Source of the DNA: a virus | DNA length: 55,845 nucleotides | Virus record (IMG/VR): IMGVR_UViG_3300034066_001434 | Coordinates: 1-55,845 of that record | Strand: one strand, 5' to 3' | The notes under the pieces: generated by a model | Told to the model about the DNA's origin: nothing | The model's database searches: none | Seen by the model: the letters and a program-made list of their open reading frames with translations, nothing else | Translations under genes and position numbers: made by a program | In this document: positions 50,401-55,845 of the stretch, piece after piece | How the letters are laid out: every line of letters begins with the position of its first letter | Position numbering within the stretch: the stretch's first letter is position 1

Positions 50401-53400
50401 GCAACTGGCACCGAGCAGGCTAAGCTTAACGGTACCTGGATCATATCTGTGCTGAATGGTACTCAGTTCTCCTTCTCCATATTCCCCGCAATTCTAACCA
50501 CGGGAACGTACTCAACAACTATAGGTACTACTGTAAAATCAAATAATGGTTTCTTCGGGTTCGATCAGTCCGCTCAACGATTGACCTTTATCCCAAGGGC
50601 AGATGCAGTCAATGAAGTTTACGCTGGTACGAGAGGTGACTTTGAGATAGGAAATATTATTGCTTCAGGTGCTCTGACGGGTTCTGTCCGTCCAAGAACT
50701 GCCGTTACGTCTTACAGAGACCACTCTGTTGGAGCTTTTGACGATGCTCCGATTTACTCCAGAGCAAGTACAGAGGATAACTGGATATACTGCGATACAG
50801 CAAATGCACAGTGGGGAATCTATCATAGAAATATAGATAGCACACTTGTTGTCTCCGGTCAACCAGATCTTCCACAGAACTCTATTGCCTTTATCGGGGG
50901 TAATAATCTCACTGCGTATGTAAACTTAGCTAATGGAAATGTTTATTGTGGAGATATAATCGCTTCTGGAGGAGATATCACTACCGGGGCCGCAGTTGCT
51001 AGTAATTTATTTGGTACTACTACAACGGCAGCCATTGAAATTGGCGGAGCACTAACCACAGGAACTATAAGAATAGGTTCTACTACTGGCTCAGGAGCGA
51101 TTAATATTGGTAATACAGGTACTGCAGCAGCACAAGCAGTTAATATTGCAACTGCAACTACTGGTACTATTACAATTGGTGGTGCTACTTCACTAGTAAA
51201 TATTGCAACTGGTTCTGCAACGGGAACTGTACAAATTGGAACTACCACTGCAGCAGCACAACAAATTATTATTGGATCTGGAACTACGAGTACTATATCT
51301 ATTGGTGGTACTGGTTCTCCAGTAAATATCGCAACTGGTGCTTCGACGGGAGCCATACAGATCGGAAGTACCACAGCATCTGCTCAGAACATTACAATTG
51401 GTGGAACTACAACGGGAACTATTAATATAGGCTCAGTATCTGGTGCGAACACTATCAACGTAGGAAGTACAAGTTCCACTGCAGTTAATCTACCAACAGG
51501 TAAAACAAAAGTTGGTCAGACATTCCTACTGCAAGGTGGTGCTGTAAATATCACGCTACCTACTGCTGCTGGTACTTTAGTTGGTTCTGGAGATACTACT
51601 TTACCGTCATCTATTACAGCTTCTTCACTGACTTCTGTAGGAACTTTAACTGGATTAACTGTAACTGGTACTGGAACTAATGCTATTTCATTAACTACAG
51701 GAACAACTGGCGTATTAACTCTAGATTCTGGTTCAACTGGAGGTATTAACATTGGCACTAATACCAACGCTAAAACTATTACTATTGGTAACGCTACTGG
51801 TGCTACGTCAGTGGTCTTAAATTGTGGTACTGGCGCTTTAAACATCGGTTCTAATGCAATTGCTAGAACCATAACAGTTGGAAACTCCACTGGTGCATCT
51901 ACTCTTGCCCTAAATGCTGGTACTGGTTTTATTAGATTTAATACACATATTGCAGATTCAAATGGTAATGAATTAATTAAGTTCCCTACTGCAGTTGCTT
52001 CTGCTGTAAATGAAATTACTATATCAAATGCGCCGACTGGCATTGATCCTATTATTGAAGCTTCAGGATCAAATACCGATGTCGGTTTAGGTATTTATCC
52101 CAAGGGGACAGGGTATCTTTATTTGGGGAAAAACTCTGTAGGATCACCTTTACTAACAGTAACTCAAACCCAGTTTCAATCAGTTGCCTCTACAAATCTA
52201 TTTCAGGGGTCTGTTGACGTAAATGGCACTCTAAGTGTATCAGACCCATCTGCAACGCAGTCAAGAATTAATCATCTTAATAATGTAGATACAATCGTAA
52301 TTGATAACGGAAATAATACTTATACCTACAAAGTTGCCCCAAATGGGAGTTCCACAGATAGTTATTTTGCAGTTACAGGAATTCCTGGACCAGTATCTCC
52401 CTCTATAGCCACAGTTGTTGTTGGATCTACATTTAATCCCACAAATATTAGATCTACAGAAAATTATATTAACAATCCAGTTGTAATAGGAAGAACTGAT
52501 CTAGCTTTAACTGGACCAGTTACGGCATTTAACACAACTCCTACAGTCGCAGGACTTGGATATAGAGATGGCGTAAACACATTTTTAACAACATCTGCTG
52601 AGAGTGGTTTTCTAGCTAGAGTTACTTTACTAGTTGGAGGTGGAATTATAAGATCTGTAGTATCAACCCCACTTAGAGAAGGTGCCGCATATCGTGAATC
52701 TGAAGTACTATCAGTTAATACTCCAGAATCAATTGTTGGTATAACTAGTGCCACTGGAAGTGGATCAAATGCGACTGTTAATTTCTTACGAGTCACTCCT
52801 ATTGATTGTACTTCTAGTGGAAGTGGAACCGCTGTAACTTTAACTTTTGCAGTACAACAAACATATGCACCATATCCAGTTGGGTCTACAATCACAGTAA
52901 CTGGATTGAGTGTTGCAGGTCATAATGGAACATTTACCGTCACTGGTTGTACTACTACTACTGTTACATACACCAACGCAACTACTGGATCAGGAACAGG
53001 AGGAACTGTTTCAATTCACCCATTCACTACAGCTCATAGAGTAACTATTACTCTTGTTACTCCAACAAATTACAACGCAACTAATGTTGCTGTCATAAGT
53101 TCTACAGCTACATCTGTTACTTATGCATTCCCAGGAGCTGCCACAACTACTCCAGGAACCACAGGTACACTAGCTCAAGGAACTACAGTTACAACCACAG
53201 GACAAGTTACTGTGTCCACTGTAAGAAAAGCGGGACTTTCTATATTAAATAGCTCTTTAAACACCATAAGACTTGAAGCGACAGAAACAACATCAACAAA
53301 TTCGTCTACTATTCTTGGAAATATAGTATTCTCAGCTAAAGACCTTAATTCAGGAGGTTATGGAGATAAAGTTCAACTTCGTGGAGTAGCAGAAGGAACC

Positions 53401-54144
53401 AATGCAGGAGGAAGATTAGAAGTATGGACCTCGCAAAACGGACAAGAACCTATTTTAGGATTTGCTTTTACTGGAACTAATGAGTTTAAACTCTATAACA
53501 GTACTGGAACTTTTAGTCATACATTTACAAACAGTCCGACTGGCAATAGAATTCTTACGATCCCCGACGTTACGACAACCCTAGTTGGAACAGACGCAAC
53601 TCAGACTTTATCAAATAAAACCTACCTAATCCCATTTACTCAAGGTGCTGGAACATATTTAACAGCTACACAAGAAACAACAAATCAACCATTATTCCCT
53701 GCTCCTGGAGATACTATTATTTTAGCTGCTGGTGTATATGAAGTTAAAATGCTTGTTTTCGTGACTAGAGGTGCAACTTCTATTACTGCATCACAACTAA
53801 GAATAAACCTTCTTGGAGCTGGCAATGCAGCAGGAACATTTACTGGAATTGCTATTGGATTCAATGCTGGCACTGGTGCATCAACTGCGTATCATTTTTC
53901 TGCTATTAATATCACCACAAACAATACAGTAGCGCCTTCTATCACAACTGCAGCAGGTAGTTATCAAGCTGAAATTTCTGGAATAATTAAAATTACCACA
54001 GCGGGAACATTTATTCCTGCATATGGATTAACAGCAGTATTAAATAATGCAACTACACCAACAACATGTAGTGCAACAAACTACATGAGACTTCTTCCAA
54101 TCAGTACATCTGGAACTACTACAGTTCAGGGTGGATGGAGCTAA
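47431..54144 (+). CDS. Very long modular tail fibre (2237 aa)
   Basis: It begins MAKLKSGTRIYGSATVDTNL, then paired copies of LFDD..PSHYL(Q/T)ITNSANLTA. Modules shared with the 802-residue fibre follow: LDDPIITLGGDTSVAETTKD, ISGATGTEQAKLNGTW, NTGTAAAQAVNIATATTG and VNLPTGKTKVG. Two inner stretches (about 48.14-48.82 and 50.28-50.79 kb) are clearly more GC-rich than the rest, suggesting imported segments. The C-terminus (residue 2050 on) is a jelly-roll-like domain (TQGAGTYLTATQETTNQPLF). Most likely a host-recognition fibre subject to rapid exchange. Confidence 0.75.
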   Translation: MAKLKSGTRIYGSATVDTNLTVSGDGFFSNIALFDDNVPSHYLTITNSANLTATRTLSVNVNDADRTISLSGNLTLANSLTTSGNFAVTFTATGATTLTLPTTGTLATLADITASVGLSASTTSTQSGYFGDIFLFDDSTPSHYLQITNSANLTAARSLSVNVNDANRTVSLSGDLTISSTATVSGTNTGDQTITLTGDVTGTGTGSFGTTLANSGVTAGTYNDSATAVRPFTVDAKGRITSIGTAVTTTPAFSSITSKPTTLSGYGITDALSRLVVTTAVGGIAAADGPNTWAKIATFSTGTNQFADCTLILGISSSVSTLHDTAIVSVYFRSNVTNENPTVDVEILSKGGNTSGHIVNDSFKMISGAWSTNMELWMKKAQAYGQFNIFELSRRFQGGTLTYHDAASWQAATPTGATNNVSSDGVTSGLKLTANSRSSAADWVITGNSIGVANASGLYQDSSNNMQFAARDGSGTLRLVLDSNNTSGSYLNTTAGFAIGSNSTTPGYTTLATNLRLGVSTKTGTYSNSAGGTVITITCTNHGLTTGDSVYIDYTSGTAGDSYYNQVTVTNSSTFTVTGGVIAAANSAQSCTIYLETQIRFPGAFGDGGNTFDHTVISERLYGAGDDSELLIYKGNDGGTSIQDNIRLAATGDIYFHSGTGTGVYSGFINSFGNSLASSTVSILASGNVGVGTVNPGAKLEVFGTSRFGGTTSAGRRADIATDGILTLAYGNNTNTSNLILQNISDVTSTTNHGNSILWQFGTNTTTTAISAGRINILKEQQWTTTASTQDSYFSVDLAVDGTLTERLKVTSAGNLTANGSVTASNDVSLGGELNFSNANNKYIDFYTTDDVTNYTAHLRLVNNASSSFHLGMTMARAGAVTLYHNNSAKLATSADGASVTGNLTVSGNLTINGTTTTINSNVTTLDDPIITLGGDTSVAETTKDRGIEFKWGGVAISVSNYVGVGTALVTANVASTTGYATGDIITISGATGTEQAKLNGTWIISVLNGTQFSFSIFPAILTTGTYSTTIGTTVKSNNGFFGFDQSAQRLTFIPRADAVNEVYAGTRGDFEIGNIIASGALTGSVRPRTAVTSYRDHSVGAFDDAPIYSRASTEDNWIYCDTANAQWGIYHRNIDSTLVVSGQPDLPQNSIAFIGGNNLTAYVNLANGNVYCGDIIASGGDITTGAAVASNLFGTTTTAAIEIGGALTTGTIRIGSTTGSGAINIGNTGTAAAQAVNIATATTGTITIGGATSLVNIATGSATGTVQIGTTTAAAQQIIIGSGTTSTISIGGTGSPVNIATGASTGAIQIGSTTASAQNITIGGTTTGTINIGSVSGANTINVGSTSSTAVNLPTGKTKVGQTFLLQGGAVNITLPTAAGTLVGSGDTTLPSSITASSLTSVGTLTGLTVTGTGTNAISLTTGTTGVLTLDSGSTGGINIGTNTNAKTITIGNATGATSVVLNCGTGALNIGSNAIARTITVGNSTGASTLALNAGTGFIRFNTHIADSNGNELIKFPTAVASAVNEITISNAPTGIDPIIEASGSNTDVGLGIYPKGTGYLYLGKNSVGSPLLTVTQTQFQSVASTNLFQGSVDVNGTLSVSDPSATQSRINHLNNVDTIVIDNGNNTYTYKVAPNGSSTDSYFAVTGIPGPVSPSIATVVVGSTFNPTNIRSTENYINNPVVIGRTDLALTGPVTAFNTTPTVAGLGYRDGVNTFLTTSAESGFLARVTLLVGGGIIRSVVSTPLREGAAYRESEVLSVNTPESIVGITSATGSGSNATVNFLRVTPIDCTSSGSGTAVTLTFAVQQTYAPYPVGSTITVTGLSVAGHNGTFTVTGCTTTTVTYTNATTGSGTGGTVSIHPFTTAHRVTITLVTPTNYNATNVAVISSTATSVTYAFPGAATTTPGTTGTLAQGTTVTTTGQVTVSTVRKAGLSILNSSLNTIRLEATETTSTNSSTILGNIVFSAKDLNSGGYGDKVQLRGVAEGTNAGGRLEVWTSQNGQEPILGFAFTGTNEFKLYNSTGTFSHTFTNSPTGNRILTIPDVTTTLVGTDATQTLSNKTYLIPFTQGAGTYLTATQETTNQPLFPAPGDTIILAAGVYEVKMLVFVTRGATSITASQLRINLLGAGNAAGTFTGIAIGFNAGTGASTAYHFSAINITTNNTVAPSITTAAGSYQAEISGIIKITTAGTFIPAYGLTAVLNNATTPTTCSATNYMRLLPISTSGTTTVQGGWS

Positions 54145-54197
54145 TTTAATATAGTAGTTAGATACTTAAAGTATTAATTCTGAACCCTGACAGAGTT

Positions 54198-54226
54198 ATT
54201 ATAGCAGGTTCGGCTACCCTTGTCAA
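54198..54226 (-). promoter_or_regulatory. Full-consensus sigma70 promoter, leftward
   Basis: On the minus strand TTGACA (54226-54221), exactly 17 bases, then TATAAT (54203-54198) match the full consensus. It would start near 54191 and transcribe toward 54144, antisense to the end of the 2237-residue fibre gene. No minus-strand gene is seen there. Confidence 0.78.
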
Positions 54227-54238
54227 CCCCCTTGACAA
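54220..54238. repeat. Palindrome joining two divergent -35 boxes
   Basis: TTGTCAACCCCCTTGACAA (54220-54238) is a perfect 7-bp inverted repeat with a CCCCC loop. Each arm contains a TTGACA -35 box, facing outward in opposite directions. It might also be an operator. Confidence 0.85.
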
Positions 54239-54260
54239 ACCCGCATAAATATGTTACGAT
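54232..54260 (+). promoter_or_regulatory. Sigma70-type promoter for the right-hand small-gene run
   Basis: TTGACA (54232-54237), a 17-base spacer and TACGAT (54255-54260) form the site. A start near 54267 precedes ATG 54291. The 145-base gap after the fibre gene holds this, the divergent promoter and a short AT-rich hairpin (around 54161) only. Confidence 0.78.
54244..54251 (+). promoter_or_regulatory. Late-type box CATAAATA within the early promoter spacer
   Basis: CATAAATA (54244-54251) lies between the -35 and -10 elements. It could give late transcription from nearly the same start as the early promoter. It may also be a chance match in AT-rich DNA. Confidence 0.45.
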
Positions 54261-54290
54261 TACCACATTACACTATTTTAGGTAAGAACA

Positions 54291-54494
54291 ATGACAATGA
54301 CTCCTGAACAACTTCTAGAAAATTTCAAGTCCCAACAACAAGCTGTTGGTGAAGAAATTCGTAAGGCCGAGATGGAACTTGCACAAAAGAAAGAACTATT
54401 TGTAAAACTTCAAGGTGCTATTGAAGGGTTTACACTTCTAACTGGAGAAACAGAAGAGCCAGAAGTTTCTCCAACGGAAGTAGTTGAAGAATGA
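54291..54494 (+). CDS. Small coiled-coil protein, 67 aa
   Basis: The protein begins MTMTPEQLLENFKSQQQAVG and continues EEIRKAEMELAQKKELFVKL, a heptad-like helix, ending in an acidic tail (EEPEVSPTEVVEE). It is the first gene after the early promoter. Proteins of this type are common in cyanophages, without known function. The next gene starts 1 base after its stop. Confidence 0.65.
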   Translation: MTMTPEQLLENFKSQQQAVGEEIRKAEMELAQKKELFVKLQGAIEGFTLLTGETEEPEVSPTEVVEE

Positions 54495-54495
54495 A

Positions 54496-54765
54496 ATGTC
54501 TAATTCAAATCAAATAAAAAATGAATTAATGGGAAGATTAAAAAATCTTTCTGAAACAATTACTGATTCTCTTGGTGAAATATCCAAGGGAAATTCAGTT
54601 TTTGTTGAATCTTCTATTCAAGAATCTAGAATGAATACTTGTAAATCCTGTGAATATTTTAATGCAAAAACAACTCAATGTCGTCATTGTGGTTGTTTCA
54701 TGAGTGCAAAAACCAGACTAAAATCTGGTTCTTGTCCTGTTGGAAAATGGAGTAAATCATCATGA
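54496..54765 (+). CDS. Small zinc-ribbon protein (DUF6171-like)
   Basis: ATG 54496 gives 89 residues; the in-frame TTG at 54484 overlaps the previous gene and is less likely. The C-terminal half has CKSCEYF, CRHCGCFM and SGSCPVGKW, a Cys-rich zinc ribbon resembling DUF6171. The first half is Ser/Lys-rich and helical. It may bind nucleic acid or a protein partner; no function shown. It overlaps the next gene by four bases. Confidence 0.68.
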   Translation: MSNSNQIKNELMGRLKNLSETITDSLGEISKGNSVFVESSIQESRMNTCKSCEYFNAKTTQCRHCGCFMSAKTRLKSGSCPVGKWSKSS

Positions 54766-54914
54766 ACAAATACAAAATTCTAGATACAATTTTAAAAGAA
54801 CGTTGTGACCGATTTCAAGAATTAATTGAAGAAGGTCGATATGAAGATGCACTTTCAATTGGTGAGGAATTTGACGAATGGATCTCAGTGTGTCAGAGTT
54901 GGCCAATAAAGTAG
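54762..54914 (+). CDS. Small hypothetical protein (50 aa)
   Basis: ATG 54762 overlaps the upstream stop (ATGA); TAG is at 54912-54914. It reads MNKYKILDTILKERCDRFQE, then LIEEGRYEDALSIGEEFDEW, a TPR-like helical pair of acidic character. The overlap with both neighbours supports real translation. Function unknown. Confidence 0.55.
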   Translation: MNKYKILDTILKERCDRFQELIEEGRYEDALSIGEEFDEWISVCQSWPIK

Positions 54915-55027
54915 AAATACTTGAGGAACAACTGAAAGAACAACAAGTTCTTTTAAATAATCTTATATTAATGATTCATCTTGCAGACACTGATTTAAAA
55001 AATCAATTGCATTTATTGGACTCATAA
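54878..55027 (+). CDS. Small coiled-coil protein (49 aa)
   Basis: ATG 54878 lies inside the previous gene (37-base overlap); TAA is at 55025-55027. The product MDLSVSELANKVEILEEQLK, then EQQVLLNNLILMIHLADTDL is a leucine-rich coiled coil. The long overlap lowers certainty, but the heptads and its clean stop before the next promoter support it. Confidence 0.5.
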   Translation: MDLSVSELANKVEILEEQLKEQQVLLNNLILMIHLADTDLKNQLHLLDS

Positions 55028-55049
55028 GTTTTCCTGATTACCGAACCCC

Positions 55050-55078
55050 TTGACAGATGGACAAAACTCCTATATATT
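55050..55078 (+). promoter_or_regulatory. Sigma70-type promoter
   Basis: TTGACA (55050-55055), 17 bases, TATATT (55073-55078). The predicted start is near 55085. An apparent start codon at 55057 falls within this promoter and is therefore not used. Confidence 0.78.
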
Positions 55079-55104
55079 ATTACATGTTCGACAGGGATTC
55101 AATC

Positions 55105-55269
55105 ATGGCTTATCTAAGTTACCGAGGGTCGATCTTTGACCAAATTCGAGATGACATCAAACTTGATAGCATCTATCGCAAAAAGAGACTTGACAAGTAT
55201 GAGGATGAGTCCTATGATGATTACGCTACAGACTACGATTACGATTACACTTTCGATTACGCAGACTAA
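55105..55269 (+). CDS. Small Asp/Tyr-rich protein (54 aa)
   Basis: ATG 55105 is chosen because earlier in-frame ATGs (55057, 55084) lie in or at the promoter, before or at the RNA start. The product begins MAYLSYRGSIFDQIRDDIKL and ends in a repeated Asp-Tyr tail (DYATDYDYDYTFDYAD). The acidic, aromatic end may mimic DNA or bind a basic partner, which is speculation. Function unknown. Confidence 0.58.
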   Translation: MAYLSYRGSIFDQIRDDIKLDSIYRKKRLDKYEDESYDDYATDYDYDYTFDYAD

Positions 55270-55278
55270 TTACTAACT

Positions 55279-55461
55279 ATGGGACGCACATTTCGTAAAG
55301 GAAACAAATCTCAAACTGGCAATCTCTCTGAGCTTCGCCAGAATGCATCACTTCAAGATCTTGAATATGATGAAGGATTCCAGAATTACAAAATTTCTGG
55401 AAAGAAGCGTTGGAATCGTAATGAATCCACGTTCCGAGATTATGACGATTACGAGTATTGA
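55279..55461 (+). CDS. Small basic protein, 60 aa
   Basis: The protein begins MGRTFRKGNKSQTGNLSELR and ends FRDYDDYEY. Its basic first half and acidic Asp/Tyr tail echo the preceding gene's tail. It lies 9 bases downstream in the same unit and is followed by a terminator. No family is recognised. Confidence 0.6.
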   Translation: MGRTFRKGNKSQTGNLSELRQNASLQDLEYDEGFQNYKISGKKRWNRNESTFRDYDDYEY

Positions 55462-55468
55462 TCTTTCC

Positions 55469-55495
55469 AGGGGAACTTAATCAGTTCCCTTTTCT
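55469..55495 (+). terminator. Rho-independent terminator
   Basis: GGGAACT (55471-55477) pairs with AGTTCCC (55483-55489) around TAATC; two further pairs (A-T, G-T) extend the stem, followed by TTTTCT. It ends the 55.1-55.46 kb unit, a few bases before the next ATG. Confidence 0.78.
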
Positions 55496-55498
55496 ACT

Positions 55499-55684
55499 AT
55501 GACACACTATGACAAGCTGATTGACACTATTAAAGACCATTTGTATGGTTACTATTCTCATGGTATAAACCAGGATGGTTGGGATGAATCGGATGCAAAT
55601 GAATCTGCACAACTAATTCTTCAAGCAGTAGAAGAGTTTCAATCTACTCGTACTAAACTTACACAATGGAGGGCCAGTGACTGA
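55499..55684 (+). CDS. Small hypothetical protein, 61 aa
   Basis: The protein reads MTHYDKLIDTIKDHLYGYYS and HGINQDGWDESDANESAQLI, then a helix with VEEFQSTRTK. It starts 3 bases after the terminator T-run, so the transcript must read through or start within the hairpin. It overlaps the next gene by eight bases. Function unknown. Confidence 0.58.
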   Translation: MTHYDKLIDTIKDHLYGYYSHGINQDGWDESDANESAQLILQAVEEFQSTRTKLTQWRASD

Positions 55685-55826
55685 ATTTACACTAGAACAA
55701 AAGAAGATTATCTTTAACGCTGTACGGTACTATCAAATGAATAAAGTACCACTTAATGGTAAAGAGTATGGTGTTTGTGATGATATTTTAAATAATCTAT
55801 TCATAGAAACTAAACTAGAAAGATGA
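55677..55826 (+). CDS. Small hypothetical protein with GTG start (49 aa)
   Basis: GTG 55677, with GGAGGG seven bases upstream, to TGA 55824-55826. The product begins MTEFTLEQKKIIFNAVRYYQ and resembles, as I recall, a short family seen in many cyanophages (MTxFTLEQLxIIxNAL..). The strong ribosome site overlapping the previous gene supports the GTG. Function unknown. Confidence 0.6.
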   Translation: MTEFTLEQKKIIFNAVRYYQMNKVPLNGKEYGVCDDILNNLFIETKLER

Positions 55827-55845
55827 AAGCAGGAAACTACGTTAA
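55823..55845 (+). CDS. Start of another gene, cut by the window end
   Basis: ATG 55823 overlaps the previous stop (ATGA), the same coupling used elsewhere here. Seven codons (MKAGNYV) are visible before the window ends. Identity unknown. Confidence 0.4.

Noticed and set aside
51516-52043. 175-codon minus-strand frame under the 2237-residue fibre, in the direction of the antisense promoter
   Set aside because: More than 2 kb from that promoter, repetitive Val/Pro-rich product mirroring Thr/Gly repeats; no ribosome site seen.

Overview
This window is part of the genome of a T4-like cyanophage (a contractile-tailed myovirus of marine Synechococcus or Prochlorococcus). The evidence is a phage psbA tail end (photosystem II D1) next to T4 core genes in T4-like order, plus typical cyanophage auxiliary genes: thyX, phoH, speD, a glutaredoxin, and tRNAs. 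The base composition is AT-rich and nearly every gene reads rightward. The host genus cannot be decided from this sequence alone.

Layout. (1) 1-3.2 kb: the 3' end of psbA with its terminator, then a strong sigma70-type promoter and a run of small early genes (endonuclease VII-like nuclease, tRNA-Ser, small acidic, zinc and membrane proteins, glutaredoxin). (2) 3.2-9.95 kb: the replication and late-transcription block: RNase H, ThyX, PhoH, a PD-(D/E)XK exonuclease, gp33 (late transcription co-activator), gp59 (helicase loader), a DUF1825-like protein and gp32 (single-stranded DNA-binding protein). The order rnh..33-59-32 is that of T4, with cyanophage genes inserted. (3) 10-24.65 kb: virion assembly: gp53 and gp48 on the minus strand, then on the plus strand gp4, a possible end-protector protein, gp54, gp26 with a probable -1 frameshift into a gp51-like extension, two tandem tape-measure-like proteins carrying three different cell-wall hydrolase domains, gp27, and a gp5-like spike hub without a lysozyme domain. 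(4) 24.65-25.54 kb: an early/regulatory island with three sigma70-type promoters, tRNA-Met(CAU), tRNA-Leu(UAA) and speD. (5) 25.6-54.1 kb: 28 kb of fibre and appendage genes, including a 4463-residue and a 2237-residue protein, with internal repeats and shared modules that point to shuffling. (6) 54.15-55.85 kb: a promoter-rich gap, then another run of tiny early genes, the last cut by the window edge.

Regulation readable from the sequence. There are two promoter types. Early or host-like promoters (TTGACA, 17 bases, TATGAT or a close match) stand before small genes, tRNAs and gene 32. T4-like late boxes (NATAAATA) stand before structural genes. The most unusual regulatory items are interlocked late promoters between gp48 and gp4 whose boxes contain the opposing gene's start codon, a promoter whose -35 box starts in a terminator stem and fills the loop, and a full-consensus promoter at about 54.2 kb firing leftward, antisense to the last big fibre gene.
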